A stretch of DNA of 64,000 nucleotides from Paguma larvata (lineage: Eukaryota; Chordata; Mammalia; Carnivora; Viverridae): the NCBI GenBank assembly GCA_030068075.1, contig CM057831.1:7763464-7827463 (forward strand). The letters run 5' to 3'. Both the position numbers and the translations under genes were made by a program. Shown piece after piece: positions 34,371 through 46,725 of this stretch. Positions within the stretch are counted from its first letter, which is position 1; the number at the start of each line of letters is the position of its first letter. The notes beneath the pieces are model-generated. The model was not told the origin of the DNA, searched no databases, and saw only the letters and a list, made by a program, of their open reading frames with translations.

Positions 34371-35494
34371 GGTCCGTATTTGGGGGAGGGGGAGAGCCCC
34401 GGGTTGTGGGGGAGGGGTGTAAGATCTCTCCATTTTGTCGGATGTCATGGAGCCAAAGTTGGGGACTGAGGGTGTTTGTCCACAGGCAAGGCAGCAGGGG
34501 AATGGAAAAGAAACTCCTCCAAATCTGTTCAATCCATATGGCTCGAGAGACTATTCCTAGTGGCAGGGAGAAGTCCGTGAAGACAGCCTCTTGCTGCCCC
34601 TGGATTTATGGTTCACACAGCAGATGACTTAGTCTCAGCTTAAAAAGAATAAAAGGCTCAACTGCCCTGAAATGAATTTTCTGTCCAGTTTATATTGAAT
34701 GTTAAAATAATTGGAAATTCAGAAAAACTTCTATGCAGATATATTCGTGGTTGGAGACTTCTGGTTATTATGGTTTATAAAACACAAGAATGATATTACA
34801 CTCTGCTCACAGACTCTAGTGCAGGACTCACTGTCCCTCTAGACAGAGCATAAGCCATTTACGAGAGTAAACTTTGTACACAAGCTAAACACATAAAGCC
34901 ATGTATTAGGATTGGACAAAACACTGCAGGCCAAATAGAAGCTAACTAACTGCCATATTCCCGAGGGCAGCTGAGGTGAGCTTCTGCCTTCGTGAACCAC
35001 ACACGGAGGTCTCTCTCAGCGGTTTCACCAACTGAAGCACAGCATTCTCGCACAACTGGTGGCCGACGGGGAACCAGACAGGTTCTGCACTCCCTGGCCA
35101 TCTAGCCGAGCCTCACTTGTGGTTCGTGGACATGCACAGGCCTCTTCGAGATGGAGCGGAGGCAAGGAGTGTCAGAGGTTTAGGAGACAGAAGGCTCCGG
35201 GGAGGAGGGATGGACCTCGTCGTGCATGCTGTCAGGTACGGGGACGAAGTTCTCTGAAGCAGAAACAGAAAAACACTGAGGCCAGAAAAGGATGTTACCT
35301 GATTTGTGAATGTAGGCAGATCAAGAGAAGAACAGGACTAAGTATTTTTTCATGAGGAGAGTCTAAAAACCAATGACAAGTGGCCATTGGGACATTGCAG
35401 GGACACAAATACCGTCCTCACCCAATATGCTCTGAGCTCCCCATGGGTCCTCACACGCATGCCCTCCGCTCTCGTCTTACAAACTTCTTACGTT
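34371..35494. other. Unassigned single-copy sequence
   Basis: No gene or repeat recognised. 34640-34900 is AT-rich and may extend the preceding candidate element. Confidence 0.4.
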
Positions 35495-36280
35495 TATTCA
35501 CACTGTTTGTTGAGCACCTACAGTCTACCCTAAGCATCACGTTAGGACCTTAGTTCCTACACCCAAGAAGCTATTTAGTGAGGGAGAGCTACAGATGGAC
35601 CAATAATTATAAATCAATATGATAAACGCCAGAGATGGGAACAATGTACAAAGGATGATGCCCCTGACTCTCTGGGAGACTCGGGAGAGGTGTCACGGAG
35701 AAGGGAGGCGTTCAGCCTGGGCTTGAGGGTGGGGTAATGTTAGCCAGGTAGGGGAGGCAGACCTCGGGAGAAAGGGGAGGGCCTTCCAGGCAGAGGACAG
35801 AGGGCATACAGAAGACACCACAAGATGACTGAAAACAGCACGTCCGGGATGGCAGGTCATTCAGCATGGCTGGAAGTCCAGGATAGCAAAGGGAGACTGG
35901 CAGAAGATGAGTCCAGAAGGAGAGACCGAAGCCAGATTATGAAGATCCCTGGACACCGCACTAAAGATGATGGAGAGCATCTGGAGGGAGTTTTCAGCAG
36001 GGCAGTGACACCATCACGTGTGTGTCTGAGCAAGACAGCCCTGGAGGCAATATGGCAAATTGCAGAGGGTGGGATGAAGGCAGGGAGAACAGGTTGCAAG
36101 AGAAGAAGCACTAATCCCCCGGAGAAACCACCGGGGTCTGAGCGAAGTCTGTGGCTGTAGAGACAATCAGGCAGTGACTGATTTAAGAGGCATTTCGACC
36201 GTAGACTCTCCAGCACTTGGGTGTTGATTAAATGTGAGCAGTAAAGGAAAAGGAGAATTCAGTTATGAATCTGCAGCAGA
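35495..36280 (-). mobile_element. Long L2 LINE 3' region
   Basis: Reverse L2 in order: 'tgttgagcacctacagtctaccctaagc', 'aataattataaatc', 'gtgtcacggagaagggaggcgttcagcctgggcttgag', 'gggccttccaggcagaggacag', 'aagatccctggacacc', 'gttttcagcagggcagtgacacc', 'agacagccctggaggcaa'. The 111-119 codon frames here are by-products of the repeat. Confidence 0.85.
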
Positions 36281-36519
36281 GAGAGCCGGCAGGCATCTTG
36301 GAAACAAGGGTGTGGGGCTCAGGAGGGAATTCGGGGCCTCACGCGTACTGCCACCTCTACTCGAGGTCCCAGAGAGACAGGGCTGTCCTAAGTCCCGGAG
36401 AAGGACAATCGCGGATCCCAGATTCATGGGCACGCGTGACCCTTTGCTGGAGTCAAAGTCCCTAACTCCAAATCAAGACAGAGATCGTGTGAAAGCAGAG
36501 AGGAAAAGGAGATGGGAAA

Positions 36520-36605
36520 GCACAGGTCGCTGTGGCAACCATGCTCTCTGGGCCTCGGTTTCATCTGTAAAGTGAGTCGGTTGTAAGACACAGGGGAGGT
36601 ACGCT
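36520..36605 (+). mobile_element. MIR SINE core fragment
   Basis: 'ctctgggcctcggtttcatctgtaaagtgag' is the MIR core; flanks are too diverged to extend. Confidence 0.5.
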
Positions 36606-39175
36606 GAATCAAGGGGTGCCATTTTAATGAGGTTACAAGTAAAACCCCTTAAAAGTCCAGAAGCAGAGCAGGGTGTCTGGGGCCCCAAACACCAGAATTA
36701 GGGTGATGTGGTTACAGGTTCCCAGCTTCTTCACGACATCGACCCAGGACACTGTGCCGCCAGATGAGTTCAAGGCCATCAGACAGAAAAGGTACCAAAT
36801 CAAAAACAGGCAGGGAGACGGGTGATGGGGTATTCAACTCCCTGCCACCCGGCGATATTCTGGGCTCTGCTCCGTCCATCTGTAGGTTTCTCCAGAAGCT
36901 CTATCCACCTCACCCAGGGCTATGCACTGACTCCTCATCAATTTCTGCCACATTCTGCCCCCTTGGGGACAACTGGAGCTGGAGAAGAGGTCTCAGTTCC
37001 TGGGCCCTGCGTTACACGGGAGATGCTCAGACTTTCCGGCAGTAGCAGAAGTCCCGCATGGACCCCGGTAAGGGCTCAGCCATATGTCTACTCTGCCTCT
37101 TTAGGCCCTCCTCACTGAGCAGTGGCAAGGTAGGCTTTATGAGATGAGTCCTGACAGTTTTGCAGACTCAGTGTGCTTTCGGCGGGCTTCGGTGGGGCCT
37201 GCATAGGAGGTGAGTGGGGGAGCCCGTTGCCAAGGGTCCTGGGCACCCATTCGCCTTTGGCAACCGCACCTGAGCCCAGGGCTCTCTCGGAAGCACGCTA
37301 TCCACGTTCCTTCCACTCTTCCAGGCTCGGTGAAATATTTTAGGGGAAAAAAAGGACAAAGAAGTGCTACAGCCATAAGTTCGTCGGAACTCCAGTCGGC
37401 CACAAGAGACACCTCTCCTGTAAGAAAGTTCTTATTATGCCACAGGCATGCCTGTGCCCGATTTTACTCCAACCCCCAAAACATCACCTCCTGCCAGCCA
37501 CCCTCCATGACACTCCCGCCTCCACCCACTTACTTGCTTCTCTGCACTTGGCCAACTTGAGCCTGGGACCAACAGCCAGACCCGCGTGGTGGGAGGCAGG
37601 ACTCACTGCTCCCCAGGAAAGAGAGAAAGGAAAGACGTTCGCACACTGCCAAGGTTTCTGTTGTAGAATGTTGTGGCAGGCGAGGCTGGGGCTCCTTTAT
37701 ATACTTAATCATGTTCCATTTCCAGCTGACACAACTCAACACTTTATGACACAGCACCACTTAATAAGACTCACTATCAACTTAGGAAGGGGGATGATAG
37801 GCTGGGGGAGGGAACGATGAGGGAAGAAGCTGAATGGAGAGGATGGAAATGATAGGACTTTTTTAAAAACTAGAACGTCTGTTGTCAGTTTAGATTATAG
37901 TCTAAGCAACCAGGGCAGGTCCTCAGGGGTTAGAAGCATCTCCCAGGCAGAGCAGAAGCTTGTGTACAGAGGCAATGAGCTGGAAGAAGCCAGATCGTTT
38001 CCTAAGAAAACAGGATAGCTGTGGGCATAGGGTTGGGATGGCATTTGTCCTGGCTTCTGAGAGCGAGAGCGCCCAAGGAAAACAGCGGTTCCCTTTCGCC
38101 ATTCCTGACCTACCCAGTCATTTCATCGCGGGCAAGGGGAGCATCCTGTCTTGACACAAACATCCACGCCAAATAGTTGCCGGCCTCACACTGGGCAGCC
38201 CGGAGAGACTGGTGGCTCTGACAGCGAAAGTTGTTTCTACCTTAGAGACGATCTTAGCCGCCTTGAAGAGAGAGACATTTAGAGTACTTCTAAGGAGGCT
38301 TCGACATGGAATCGTGGAATTTTCTCCTTTCGCCCATTGGAAAGGTGGGCACAAAGAAATAAACGGCAATGATGTAACTCTCAGTGACTCAGCCAGGCCC
38401 AAACCCGGGTCCGAGTCCTCACGGCACTGCACAACACCTGCAGTGATACCTCGCTGCCTCTGTCGAACGAGGGTGCGTCTGCAAATGACTTCGGAGGTAT
38501 CCGTTGGCCTATCTGTCCATTTGTCCCTCCCTCTCTCCCTCCCTTCTACAATACGAGGCCCGGTGTGTGCATGGGGTAGAGCAGGGCAGGAGCATAAGAT
38601 GAATCAGACTACACCCTGCCTGGTTCCCTGCTCTCCTGACTTCCGAGGGCGGAAAGTATCCAGACGTGAAGAATACATCCCAGCCCAACATGCTAAGAGG
38701 CAGCGAATGTACACAGCGCTATACAGCGCAGCCTACGGAGTAGGTCAGAAGGATGGGCGTGGAGGGATTTGGGAGGACCTCACTAAAAAAAGGCCCAATT
38801 TAAATTTCTCTAATAAACAATAGGCGGTCGTCAGTCGCAGGAGGAAAAGAAGCTATGCTAGGCCGGGAGACCCCCAAATGCTTCAGACGACTCTCTGAGC
38901 CTTTGGCTTCAGGTGTCCCATTCTGTTCCGGCTCTTTTGCCCTTTAGAGCATTTCTGGGAGACTCCTCCAAGGGCAATCTCATGGTCGTCCCACGACTGG
39001 AAAGCATCCATAGGATTTGGCAATGAAGTGACCATGACGCTACTGCAACACGACGACTAGGTCACATCTACCTGCCACTCGCTCTCATGTCACCACAACT
39101 CGCATGTAGTCAAGTCGCCTGTATACAGGTCTTCCCGCCCGTACGGTTGCAAACACCCGGTGTTCCCAGCCCCCG

Positions 39176-39190
39176 GTGTGTGTGTGTGTG
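39176..39190. repeat. Short (GT)n
   Basis: Seven GT units followed by GCGCG. Confidence 0.8.
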
Positions 39191-39856
39191 GCGCGTGGCA
39201 GAGGCTCAGAGAATACAGTCTACCCAAAGCGTGGGTCCACGGAGGAGCAGAAACTTATTCTCACAGACCGGAGAGCAAATGGAATAAACACCAGGACAGT
39301 AAATATTACCCTTTCGATGAAACGTATGGTGGAAGGGAAGAGAGGACAGAGAGGAGGAGAAAGGGGGGATTTTAGAGGGTCTTAAGAGGGGAAACTTTTT
39401 CAACTTTGTTCTCAGAAGAGAAGAGTGTCCCTCCAGACAGATTTGGTCCCCCAACCACTCTCCACAGAGCCCAGGGCACATCCTCCCCGCTCCAAAAAAC
39501 ACCTGTTCGAAGGTCTCCGTCCCTCTCTCCATCCAGTGATACCCTCCCCATGAGCTGCCCCGCCCCGCTCCCTGTAAAGCAGCATCCAAGCCCAACCGCC
39601 TCAGGCATCAGCCCATCTGCAAAGCCCTTTCTCTGTTGTGCTTGAGCCTGAGCGCCCTGAGCAGGTGCCCGGCGCACAACACCTCAACTCTCCTTCAGGG
39701 ACAATCTCTGAACTAAGTCACTGGAAGCAGAGCTCAAGGCTCTCAGAGGCCTGAGGCTTCTGGGCAATGAAAGCACTGATCTCTCGGCCCTGGGCGTTAC
39801 CTCCAGTGACCTCCAGGACGGGCAGCAGTTCCGCCACCTTCACTATCACAAACTGC

Positions 39857-40063
39857 CTGGCGCACCTGGCTGGCTCAGTTGGTTAAGCATCCAACTTCGG
39901 CTTAGGTCATGTTCTCACAGTTCATGAGTTCAAGCACCGTATCAGGCTCTGCACTGACACTGTGGAGCCTGCTTTCTCTCTCAAAAAAAAACAAAAAACA
40001 AAAAACAAAAAACAAACAAACAAAAACAAAAAACACTAAAACAAACAAAAATATTGTCTCAAA

Positions 40064-40077
<14 letters not shown>
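39857..40077 (+). mobile_element. CAN SINE with shortened body and long A-rich tail
   Basis: Head 'ggcgcacctggctggctcag' and body to 39982, missing most of the usual TC-rich part, then nearly 95 bases of (AAAAAC)n/(AAAC)n tail, followed by (GA)n. Confidence 0.92.
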
Positions 40078-40095
<18 letters not shown>

Positions 40096-40096
40096 C
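40071..40096. repeat. (GA)n microsatellite
   Basis: About 12 GA units directly after the SINE tail. Confidence 0.9.
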
Positions 40097-40594
40097 GTGC
40101 TCTAGGAACCAGGGGCTGGATTGGCAGCACCTGCCTGTCCCCTCCCAGACCTTGCCCTGCAGGCTGGCCAGCCCCTCTAACTAGCCGCCACTCCCCTACA
40201 TGACCAAGAGTGCTTTCCAAGGCACAGGCGAACAGTGCCTTTTCCCTCCTCCTGACTCCAAGAAAAAAATGGACTCTCTGCTCGAGAGCCTGGGAACCAT
40301 GGTGACTGGCCATAACCAAGCCACAGGAAGAGAGAGGAACTGGTAAAATCTCATAGAGAACGAGAGCTTAAAGCATGGAGCCTTAGCTCCTTGTGTCTGG
40401 AACACAAAATGGCCCCAGCAGCAGAAAGTACGCCAATCCTGTCCTGACACTTCTCTGAAAACAGAACCACCACGGTGGAAAATTCTGGTGACCTCGTGCA
40501 AATTGAAAAGAGAGTTCACCGATTCTTTTTTCCTAAATGATTTGTTGGAAAACTTGGCTTATAAATGTGCATGGGGGAATGCTGCTGTCTTGGA
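40097..40594. other. Unassigned sequence
   Basis: Nothing recognised. Confidence 0.4.
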
Positions 40595-40850
40595 GGCGAG
40601 CATGATGTAATGGATAGAGCACAAACTTCAGAGATCATTCTAGATCAAATTCTTCATCTGTTAGTAGCTGTGTGCCTCGGGGCACGTTCCTTGGTCTCTC
40701 ATCCCCCAGACTGCTCATACACACAATGAGGGTAATGACAGCATCTCACAGAGTTGTTGAGAGGGTCGGAAATAACGTAGGGGAGGCACCCCACGCTGCG
40801 CCTTGGCACACGGCAGGTATCGGCACATCAGACCGTTTATTACAACGAGG
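40595..40850 (+). mobile_element. MIR SINE, near full length
   Basis: 'gatgtaatggatagagcacaaacttcagag', 'gttagtagctgtgtgcctcgg', 'atgagggtaatgacagcatctcacagagttgttgag', 'ttggcacacggcaggtatcg'. Confidence 0.8.
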
Positions 40851-41654
40851 GCCTGTGTGAGAGCCGAGAGAAGCAAGCCTGGAGACCAGCGCAACGTGTC
40901 ACCGCCCCGTGCTGCCTCACCCCTCCATTCCCCAATTTGCCTGCGTGCTCCGGAGGAACGAGACTTGCGGACAGCCTGGGGGTCAGGACCAGGAGCAGCC
41001 GCCGAGGACGGTGCAGGAGGGAGGGCATGTCCCCCCGGCTCACCCTTCTCTGCTAACACGACAACGGCAATCAGCTTCTCCTCTTCCCTAACTTGTTTCC
41101 ATGGTTCCCACCCAGCCTGCCTGTAAAATCTGTCACACTTTTAGCATAATGTGCAGCGAACACCACAGCAAATAGCTCTGTGTCAGCAGTAGGGGCCAGG
41201 CCGGGGCCTTCCTCCTGTTTCCCGGGGAGGCTTTTGGCCCGGGGGGCCAGGCTGGGCACCTGAAGCTCGGATCTCCTGTGAGTGCTCCACTCTGCCCAAA
41301 TTACCTGTGCTCGCCGGGTCCCCTGCACAGGTGGACACATTAGCAGCCTCGCGTGTACACCTGTCAGCTCTCTAATTACACCCTTCCGTGCAAGGCTGGC
41401 TGGAGAGTCCCACGCTTTCTGCTGGGCCCCGTGCTCCACGCTGTTGGCAGAGAAGTTACGGGGTGGCCTGCCTGTCTGAGGGTAGCTGCTGCCCCTGGTT
41501 TATATTTGCTTTTTGTTTTGTGCGTGTGTGTGTATTCGTCTTTGGTTTTGCTTTTGTTTAAGACAAGCTGGCTTTGGAAGGGAGGACTGAAAACAATGTC
41601 AAGCTGAAAGAACACAGACATGAATCCCAAAAACATGACTTTAAAGCTCCCTTG
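40851..41654. other. Unassigned single-copy sequence
   Basis: No gene or repeat recognised; E-box-rich block at 41110-41400 listed separately. Confidence 0.4.
41110..41400. promoter_or_regulatory. Candidate regulatory block, E-boxes
   Basis: Unique sequence with E-boxes CACCTG at 41257, CAGGTG at 41328 and CACCTG at 41358, and TAATTA at 41373. Spacing is irregular. Function is inferred. Confidence 0.25.
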
Positions 41655-41815
41655 CCTCATTCAGTTGCTGGGTAACCGCGAGCACGTTGTGTAACCTCTC
41701 TGGGTCTATAGAAGGGGAGTGACTACAACCCCCACCCCTACGGAGCCGTGACCATCAGATAAGACCGCGTATGAGGAGGTCTATCCTCTCCACAAAGCAA
41801 TAAATAAAAGTGCAT
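41655..41815 (+). mobile_element. MIR SINE
   Basis: 'cagttgctgggtaaccgcgagcacgttgtgtaacctctctgggtc' is a clear MIR core; 'agcaataaataaaag' ends it. Confidence 0.65.
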
Positions 41816-41834
41816 TATTCTTGTGGAACCTTGA

Positions 41835-42005
41835 ATTTTGGACCAAAGACCCAGTTAACTTGAACAACCTGGGATACATCACTTAACCTCTTTTGAGTCT
41901 CTGTTTTCTTAATAATAAAACAAGATTGGGAATCTATACCCTGTCTTCTAGAATTGCTGTGAGGACCAGCTACAATTAAAGACAGGAAGTCACTTTGAAA
42001 ACTAT
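41835..42005 (+). mobile_element. MIR SINE
   Basis: 'acatcacttaacctcttttgagtctctgttttcttaata', 'gaattgctgtgaggaccagctacaattaaag' in MIR order. Confidence 0.75.
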
Positions 42006-42194
42006 ACCGAAGCCACGCCTGCAAGCTGGCCGGGTCCCTGAAGGTGGGCCCGCAGGTAAGAATGGGAGAGGCTTGTGGCTCTAGAAATTTCAACGGCCCC
42101 ATACTTCGGGCATGTACCACGGAGCTGGGGAGTGGACACCAGGAGGCAGGGGACAGGCGAGCGGTGAAGAGGGTCTCAGCAGGCAGTGCAGAGC

Positions 42195-42400
42195 CCACAT
42201 ACCACAACAACACGTGCTGAGAGTCTGCCACGCTCCAGAGGACAAACCACGTGTTCCTGGACTTCGTCTCACTTACTCCTCCTGTTAGCCACACGAGGAT
42301 GAACAGTGCTCCCAATACACAGATAAGAAACTGAGGCCAAGCGGGTACAGAACATCTAATTAATGGCAGAGCTGGGGATCTGCACACACCTCTATCCGAT
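42195..42400 (-). mobile_element. MIR SINE
   Basis: Reverse MIR: 'tgctgagagtctgccacgctccag', 'acacagataagaaactgaggccaagcg', 'ttaatggcagagctggggatctg'. Confidence 0.75.
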
Positions 42401-42411
42401 ACAAACACCAA

Positions 42412-42630
42412 ATAATAACAACAGCTGCTAACCTGTTCGGAGCGCCTACTGTGTGCAAGGCGTGTTCTGTTGCTTCCCGTGCACTAACCCATCTTGTGCT
42501 CTCCTGTAGTGTAGGTATTTTATTGTCTCTATTTTACAGATGGGAAAACCGAGGCACAGACAGTTTAGGTAATTTTCTGAGGATTTCACAGCTAGTAAAA
42601 CTGCCACACTCTTTAGGTCACCCTTGAATT
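42412..42630 (-). mobile_element. MIR SINE
   Basis: Reverse MIR: 'cggagcgcctactgtgtgcaagg', 'attttacagatgggaaaaccgaggcacagac', 'tttcacagctagtaaaac'. Confidence 0.85.
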
Positions 42631-42964
42631 ATGGACATTCCTAATGTCTAAAAAGCCTGATCAGGGAGGAACAGGGGACAAGGATTCTGACTGCCAGATT
42701 TGTCACCCCAAAAGGGAAATAGCTCCTTGCTCAGGATCTGATGCCAAAGCTGTGCCCTACCTCCACCCTGCACAGATAAGGGTGTGCGCTTAACCGAGAT
42801 CTATCATTTTTGGTCATACTACTAATACTACCACCGATTTGCGAGTGATGGTTTTGAGTTACTAAGTCATTACCTCGTTTTATTTGAAAATGGTGACATG
42901 GACCTGTGGGTGACAGGGCTACAGGCTAACATGGGATTAGCTTAGGTGTGAGGGCAGGGGGACG
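42631..42964. other. Unassigned sequence
   Basis: Nothing recognised. Confidence 0.35.
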
Positions 42965-43125
42965 ATCCGTTTAGCGAATACCTTCTGTTCCATGTCACGG
43001 GATCACCTGCGACGGTCCCACCATACACATGAGAACTCTGGGACTCAGGGAGGCGAAGCAGGTAACTGGCCCGAAGTCACCTGACTAGTAAGAGGCAAAG
43101 CTAGGATTTGAAGTTGTCGGCAAAC
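42965..43125 (-). mobile_element. MIR SINE
   Basis: Reverse MIR: 'acatgagaactctgggactcagggaggcg', 'gtaactggcccgaagtcacctgactagtaagaggcaaagctaggatttgaag'-type core (given in pieces). Confidence 0.75.
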
Positions 43126-43849
43126 ATTCCACAAAAGCCTGAGACGTACAACAGAAAGCACCTCTGAGAGCTCTTAGGACACTCACCCCAGAAGATGGAG
43201 GGGTGACAGGCTGGGGACGAAGCACGAGGAGAGAGCTAATAACAAGAGAGAGCTAGTATCAAATGCCAGGAGAGGCAGAGAAATCCTTAGCAGAACGTGT
43301 AATATCACTTCTAGCAGAGAAGCTACAAATCATTGCCACTGTCTCGAGGGCAGTGTCCCCTCCACTAACACACACGCACACACGCACACACACACACAAC
43401 TGCTCCCCTGTGGCCCAGACAGAGAATATACCCCACGTGACTCTGAGGGCCCAGTACCCACTAGCGGCCTCACCGGGATGTCACCGCCAGGAGCATCGAT
43501 CACCAGCTCAGCCCTCATCCTCTGTGACAGCGGGGCAACACTCTTCACTCACCTCCGAGGGGCCTGTCTCTCTCAATGGACTCTGCTGGACAGATACAGA
43601 AAGTGAAATCCAGAACAAGGCCTGCGCTGCTCCAGGGATCCCACGTTCTCCAGAAAACATTTCTTAATGCGCTAAATGCCAAAATAGTTCTTCATGCATT
43701 TTTTTTTTTTTTTTACTGCAAAAGAGGACCATGGAAAGTACTGCCTGGCAGAAAAAGCACCCCTTCCTAGGCCAGCTGCTGCACAGCCCTGTGCCCTCTG
43801 TCATCAGGGACACACCCAGCACGGTAACTGGCCAGGCAGCGTCAACAAA
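43126..43849. other. Unassigned sequence
   Basis: No gene or family recognised. AC repeat at 43367-43399 and a T14-16 run near 43700. Confidence 0.4.
43367..43399. repeat. (AC)n microsatellite
   Basis: CA repeats with two CG interruptions. Confidence 0.9.
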
Positions 43850-43982
43850 AGCTATGCCTTTGGAATCTAGAAAGCTGGAGTCCAGTCCCAACTTTGCTGC
43901 GTGTCCTCAGGCAGTTGACTGCTCCTCTCTGGGCTTCTTTTCCCTCCTCTGCAAAACCAAGAGGTTGATCTAGAAGCCTGTT
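43850..43982 (+). mobile_element. MIR SINE
   Basis: 'ggagtccagtcccaactttgctgcgtgtcctcaggcagttgac' and 'ctgggcttcttttccctcctctgcaaaac' match the MIR core. Confidence 0.65.
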
Positions 43983-44681
43983 TGGGCTGTAAGAGTCCAT
44001 CCCCACAGTCTCCCCCAGAACAGGTCATCTCCCACCGCCCTGCATGGAGTGCAAGGGAGCAGGCGGTGGCGACTAGGAAAGCCTAGCTCTTCCCTGGGGG
44101 CTGGAGATCTGAGGTCCCAGGATTCCACAAGCCCCATCGGCAGCTCTGGTAGCAGTGTCAGAGAGCCGCCGTCCTGACTCAGGATACATCCTGCTCCTGC
44201 CAGGCTGTCTGGCTCTGAAAGGCATTCTGGAAAGGGCCGTTCCATAGAAGGAGAAGTAAACGAATGAGCTTCTTTGGCTTTCTGCCCCCCTCTCTCTATC
44301 AGCTTCTAGTCTACCCTAAGGTGACTACCTCCGAGAGTACACTTCGGGACCCCCCCTGGCCCCGCGACCTGCACTTGGATGATGCTTTGCCTGCAGTGGT
44401 GGGGTCCTTGCCTTGCCCATGCCCTGATGGACAATGCCCTTCCTGCAGTGACTAGCCTTTTATCTGACAGGTAATTAGCCATGGAGAAAGCCAATTAAAA
44501 CAGAGCCCATATTAGTAAGAGGGTACGGGTGTGTATTTAACTACAGACACACAATGAAGTATTTTAAATGGTAAAGAAAACTCTTCTGGTCTGGAGAGCT
44601 TGTTTTCATACCCGAGATGGATCCCTCCCAGAAGGGGAGGCACGGAACTCAGTGGGCGAGAAAGACTCAGGATGTAAGTAT
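43983..44681. other. Unassigned sequence
   Basis: No gene or repeat. 44455-44560 has homeodomain-like words ('aggtaattagcc', 'gccaattaaaac') but is short. Confidence 0.4.
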
Positions 44682-44692
44682 TTGATTCACTT

Positions 44693-44911
44693 GTTGTTTT
44701 TTTTTTTTTAATTTTTACTTATTTATTTTGAGAGAGAGACAGAGACCCCCTGAGCAGGGCAGATGTAGAGAGAAGAGAGAGAACCCCAAGCAGCATCCGC
44801 GTGATCAGCGCAGAGCCTGATGCAGGGCTTGAACTCACAAATCGTGAGATCATGATCTGAGCCGAAATTAAAGAGTTGGACGCTTAATCGACTGAGCCCC
44901 CCAGGTGCCCC
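44693..44911 (-). mobile_element. Feliform CAN SINE with target-site duplication
   Basis: Poly-T start, end 'gactgagccccccaggtgcccc'. TTGATTCACTT flanks it at 44682-44692 and 44912-44922 exactly. Confidence 0.96.
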
Positions 44912-44922
44912 TTGATTCACTT

Positions 44923-45274
44923 CTTTAATCTGCATATTATTCAACATCTGTACAGCAGGCTGAGGGTCAGCATCCCTCCTCCTGTGATGCCCATGCAGGG
45001 ACAGGCCCTGCAGCACCCACAGACCAGGGGGCCCCATTTATTTCTGAGGGCAGTGGGCTGAGGAGAGGCTGTGAGTCCTGGGACAAATCTCACCCGGAGA
45101 CCAGAAGATGCCTGGGGTTTAAATTCTGTGCCTTGTGCCAGAAGTCTACCCCTTTGCTGGACAAGCCCAGTGTCCCCAAGGACTCGGCTAAGTGCCCCCT
45201 CCCGTGAAGCTTCCCTAGCCGCCTAAGCCTTTGCAAGGAACCCAAAGCATGTTTCCACTTAGGAGGTATCCAGA
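44923..45274. other. Unassigned sequence
   Basis: Nothing recognised. Confidence 0.4.
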
Positions 45275-45475
45275 GACAGCTGGGTGGCAAAGCGCATGCC
45301 TAGAACCAAAGTGTGTGGATTCAGATCGCTGTCCCGTAGGCATTGGGGCAAGTCACATAACCTCTCCGTGCCTGGCGGTTCTCATCTGCACAATGGGCCG
45401 ACAGCAACCCCTCATACAGTTGTTCCGAAAACTGGAGTAGCACTGGCACAGGCTATGTGCCTGTCGTCACCGCTT
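45275..45475 (+). mobile_element. MIR SINE
   Basis: 'gtgtggattcagatcgctgtcccg', 'ggggcaagtcacataacctctccgtgcctggcggttctcatctgcacaatggg' in pieces, then 'catacagttgttcc' follow MIR. Confidence 0.75.
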
Positions 45476-46518
45476 CCCATTCCTGGGAACTTGCCAGCTC
45501 TGAGAAGGCAGGAGCCATACGCGTCTCTCTCAAAGCTCCACAAACACTCTCAGGGAACAAAGGACGGACTGGGCGGCGCCCTTTCTCCAAAGTGGACTCC
45601 ACACAGGCTTCTGGAAGCTCACACCTCACAGGACAGCATGACCTGTGCCTTCACTCGACTCTCCCTCCCTCCCTGCCTCCCTTTCCGGGACAGCGAGCTC
45701 CTCCCTCCCACGTTGGTTATATTTAATGCAAAGTGAGGACGAGAAGGAGAAAAGAATAAACAGCTGAGCGTAAATGGCTAGGCGCTGCCGGCCTCTGGGG
45801 AGGGAGGCAGAGGCATCAGCCCCTCAGGTGTGGAGCCTGGGAGGTGCTGGCGACATTAAATGCCGATTCCCCCCGGGGCTGGTGGTTACAGCGCCACGGG
45901 AACCCACCCCCTGAAGCGCCTGATTGCTTAAGCATCTCTTTGCAAAATGTTTACTTTATTTATTTTTTCCCCATGAATGTTTAATCAGGTACCTTGACGA
46001 GGCGCACAGCAGCTCTCTCCAGAGAGCAGCCGGAGGTGGCGTGATCAGCGCTGTTTTCCACGGAGGGCGGCAGAGCACGGCCACTGCCCTGCGCCCTCCC
46101 CTGCCTGCTTCCCCCCCCACCCCGCCCCTGTGCCAAGCCCTGGGCGGCCAGCCCCCCGCGGGCAGCAGACTCGAGGTGCGGCCATGGTGATCCCATACGC
46201 CCCAAGCTGGTAGTGATCGGGCCGTTTACCCCAGTCTGGGGACCACAGAATCTGGGCCCCACCCCCACCCCACCCCAGGCTCAGAGAGGAGGCAAAGGGA
46301 CTCTCAGGCAGCCCCCCTCGGTGGACAGCTCGGCCTCCCAGAACCCCAGACCCCTGCGGGGGGAAACCCCGGGCCTGCCCACTGAAGCCCTAAAGTGGCT
46401 GAGAAGCTTCCCTTCAGTTTTCCTTCCTTCTTTACCCAGAGCCATGTGCGGAAACAAGGACCAAAATACCCCGTCCTTTCCTCCTGACCCCAGTTCTGGC
46501 AGGAAAGGGTCCCAAGGT
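45476..46518. other. Unassigned GC-rich single-copy sequence
   Basis: No repeat or gene. 45900-46010 is AT-rich ('cgcctgattgcttaagcatc', 'atgaatgtttaatcagg') between GC-rich flanks and could be conserved. 46060-46190 is CpG- and C-rich. Confidence 0.4.
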
Positions 46519-46688
46519 GGGGCGCCTGGTGGCTCAGTCGGTTGAGCTTCTGATTCTTTATCTCAGGGCTCAGGTCCTGATCTCACAGTTGTGAGTTCGA
46601 GCCCAGCGTGGGGCTCTGCTCTGATGGGCCTGCTTGGGATTCTGTCTCTGCTCCTCGCTGCCTCTATCCAGCTTGTGCACTCGCGTGT

Positions 46689-46725
<37 letters not shown>

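Larger units (their letters stand above)
36281..39856. other. Long single-copy stretch, no gene seen
   Basis: Apart from a MIR core at 36520-36605, no family is recognised. The longest open frame (38212-38823, 203 codons, plus) has no recognisable domain, low-complexity stretches and no supporting splice or initiation context. Confidence 0.4.

Noticed and set aside
38212..38823. 203-codon plus-strand frame
   Set aside because: No recognisable domain, contains Ser/Leu-Pro low-complexity from a CT-rich run, and no evidence of splice or promoter context.
41815..42411. 198-codon minus-strand frame
   Set aside because: Runs through two MIR elements; an accident of old repeat sequence.
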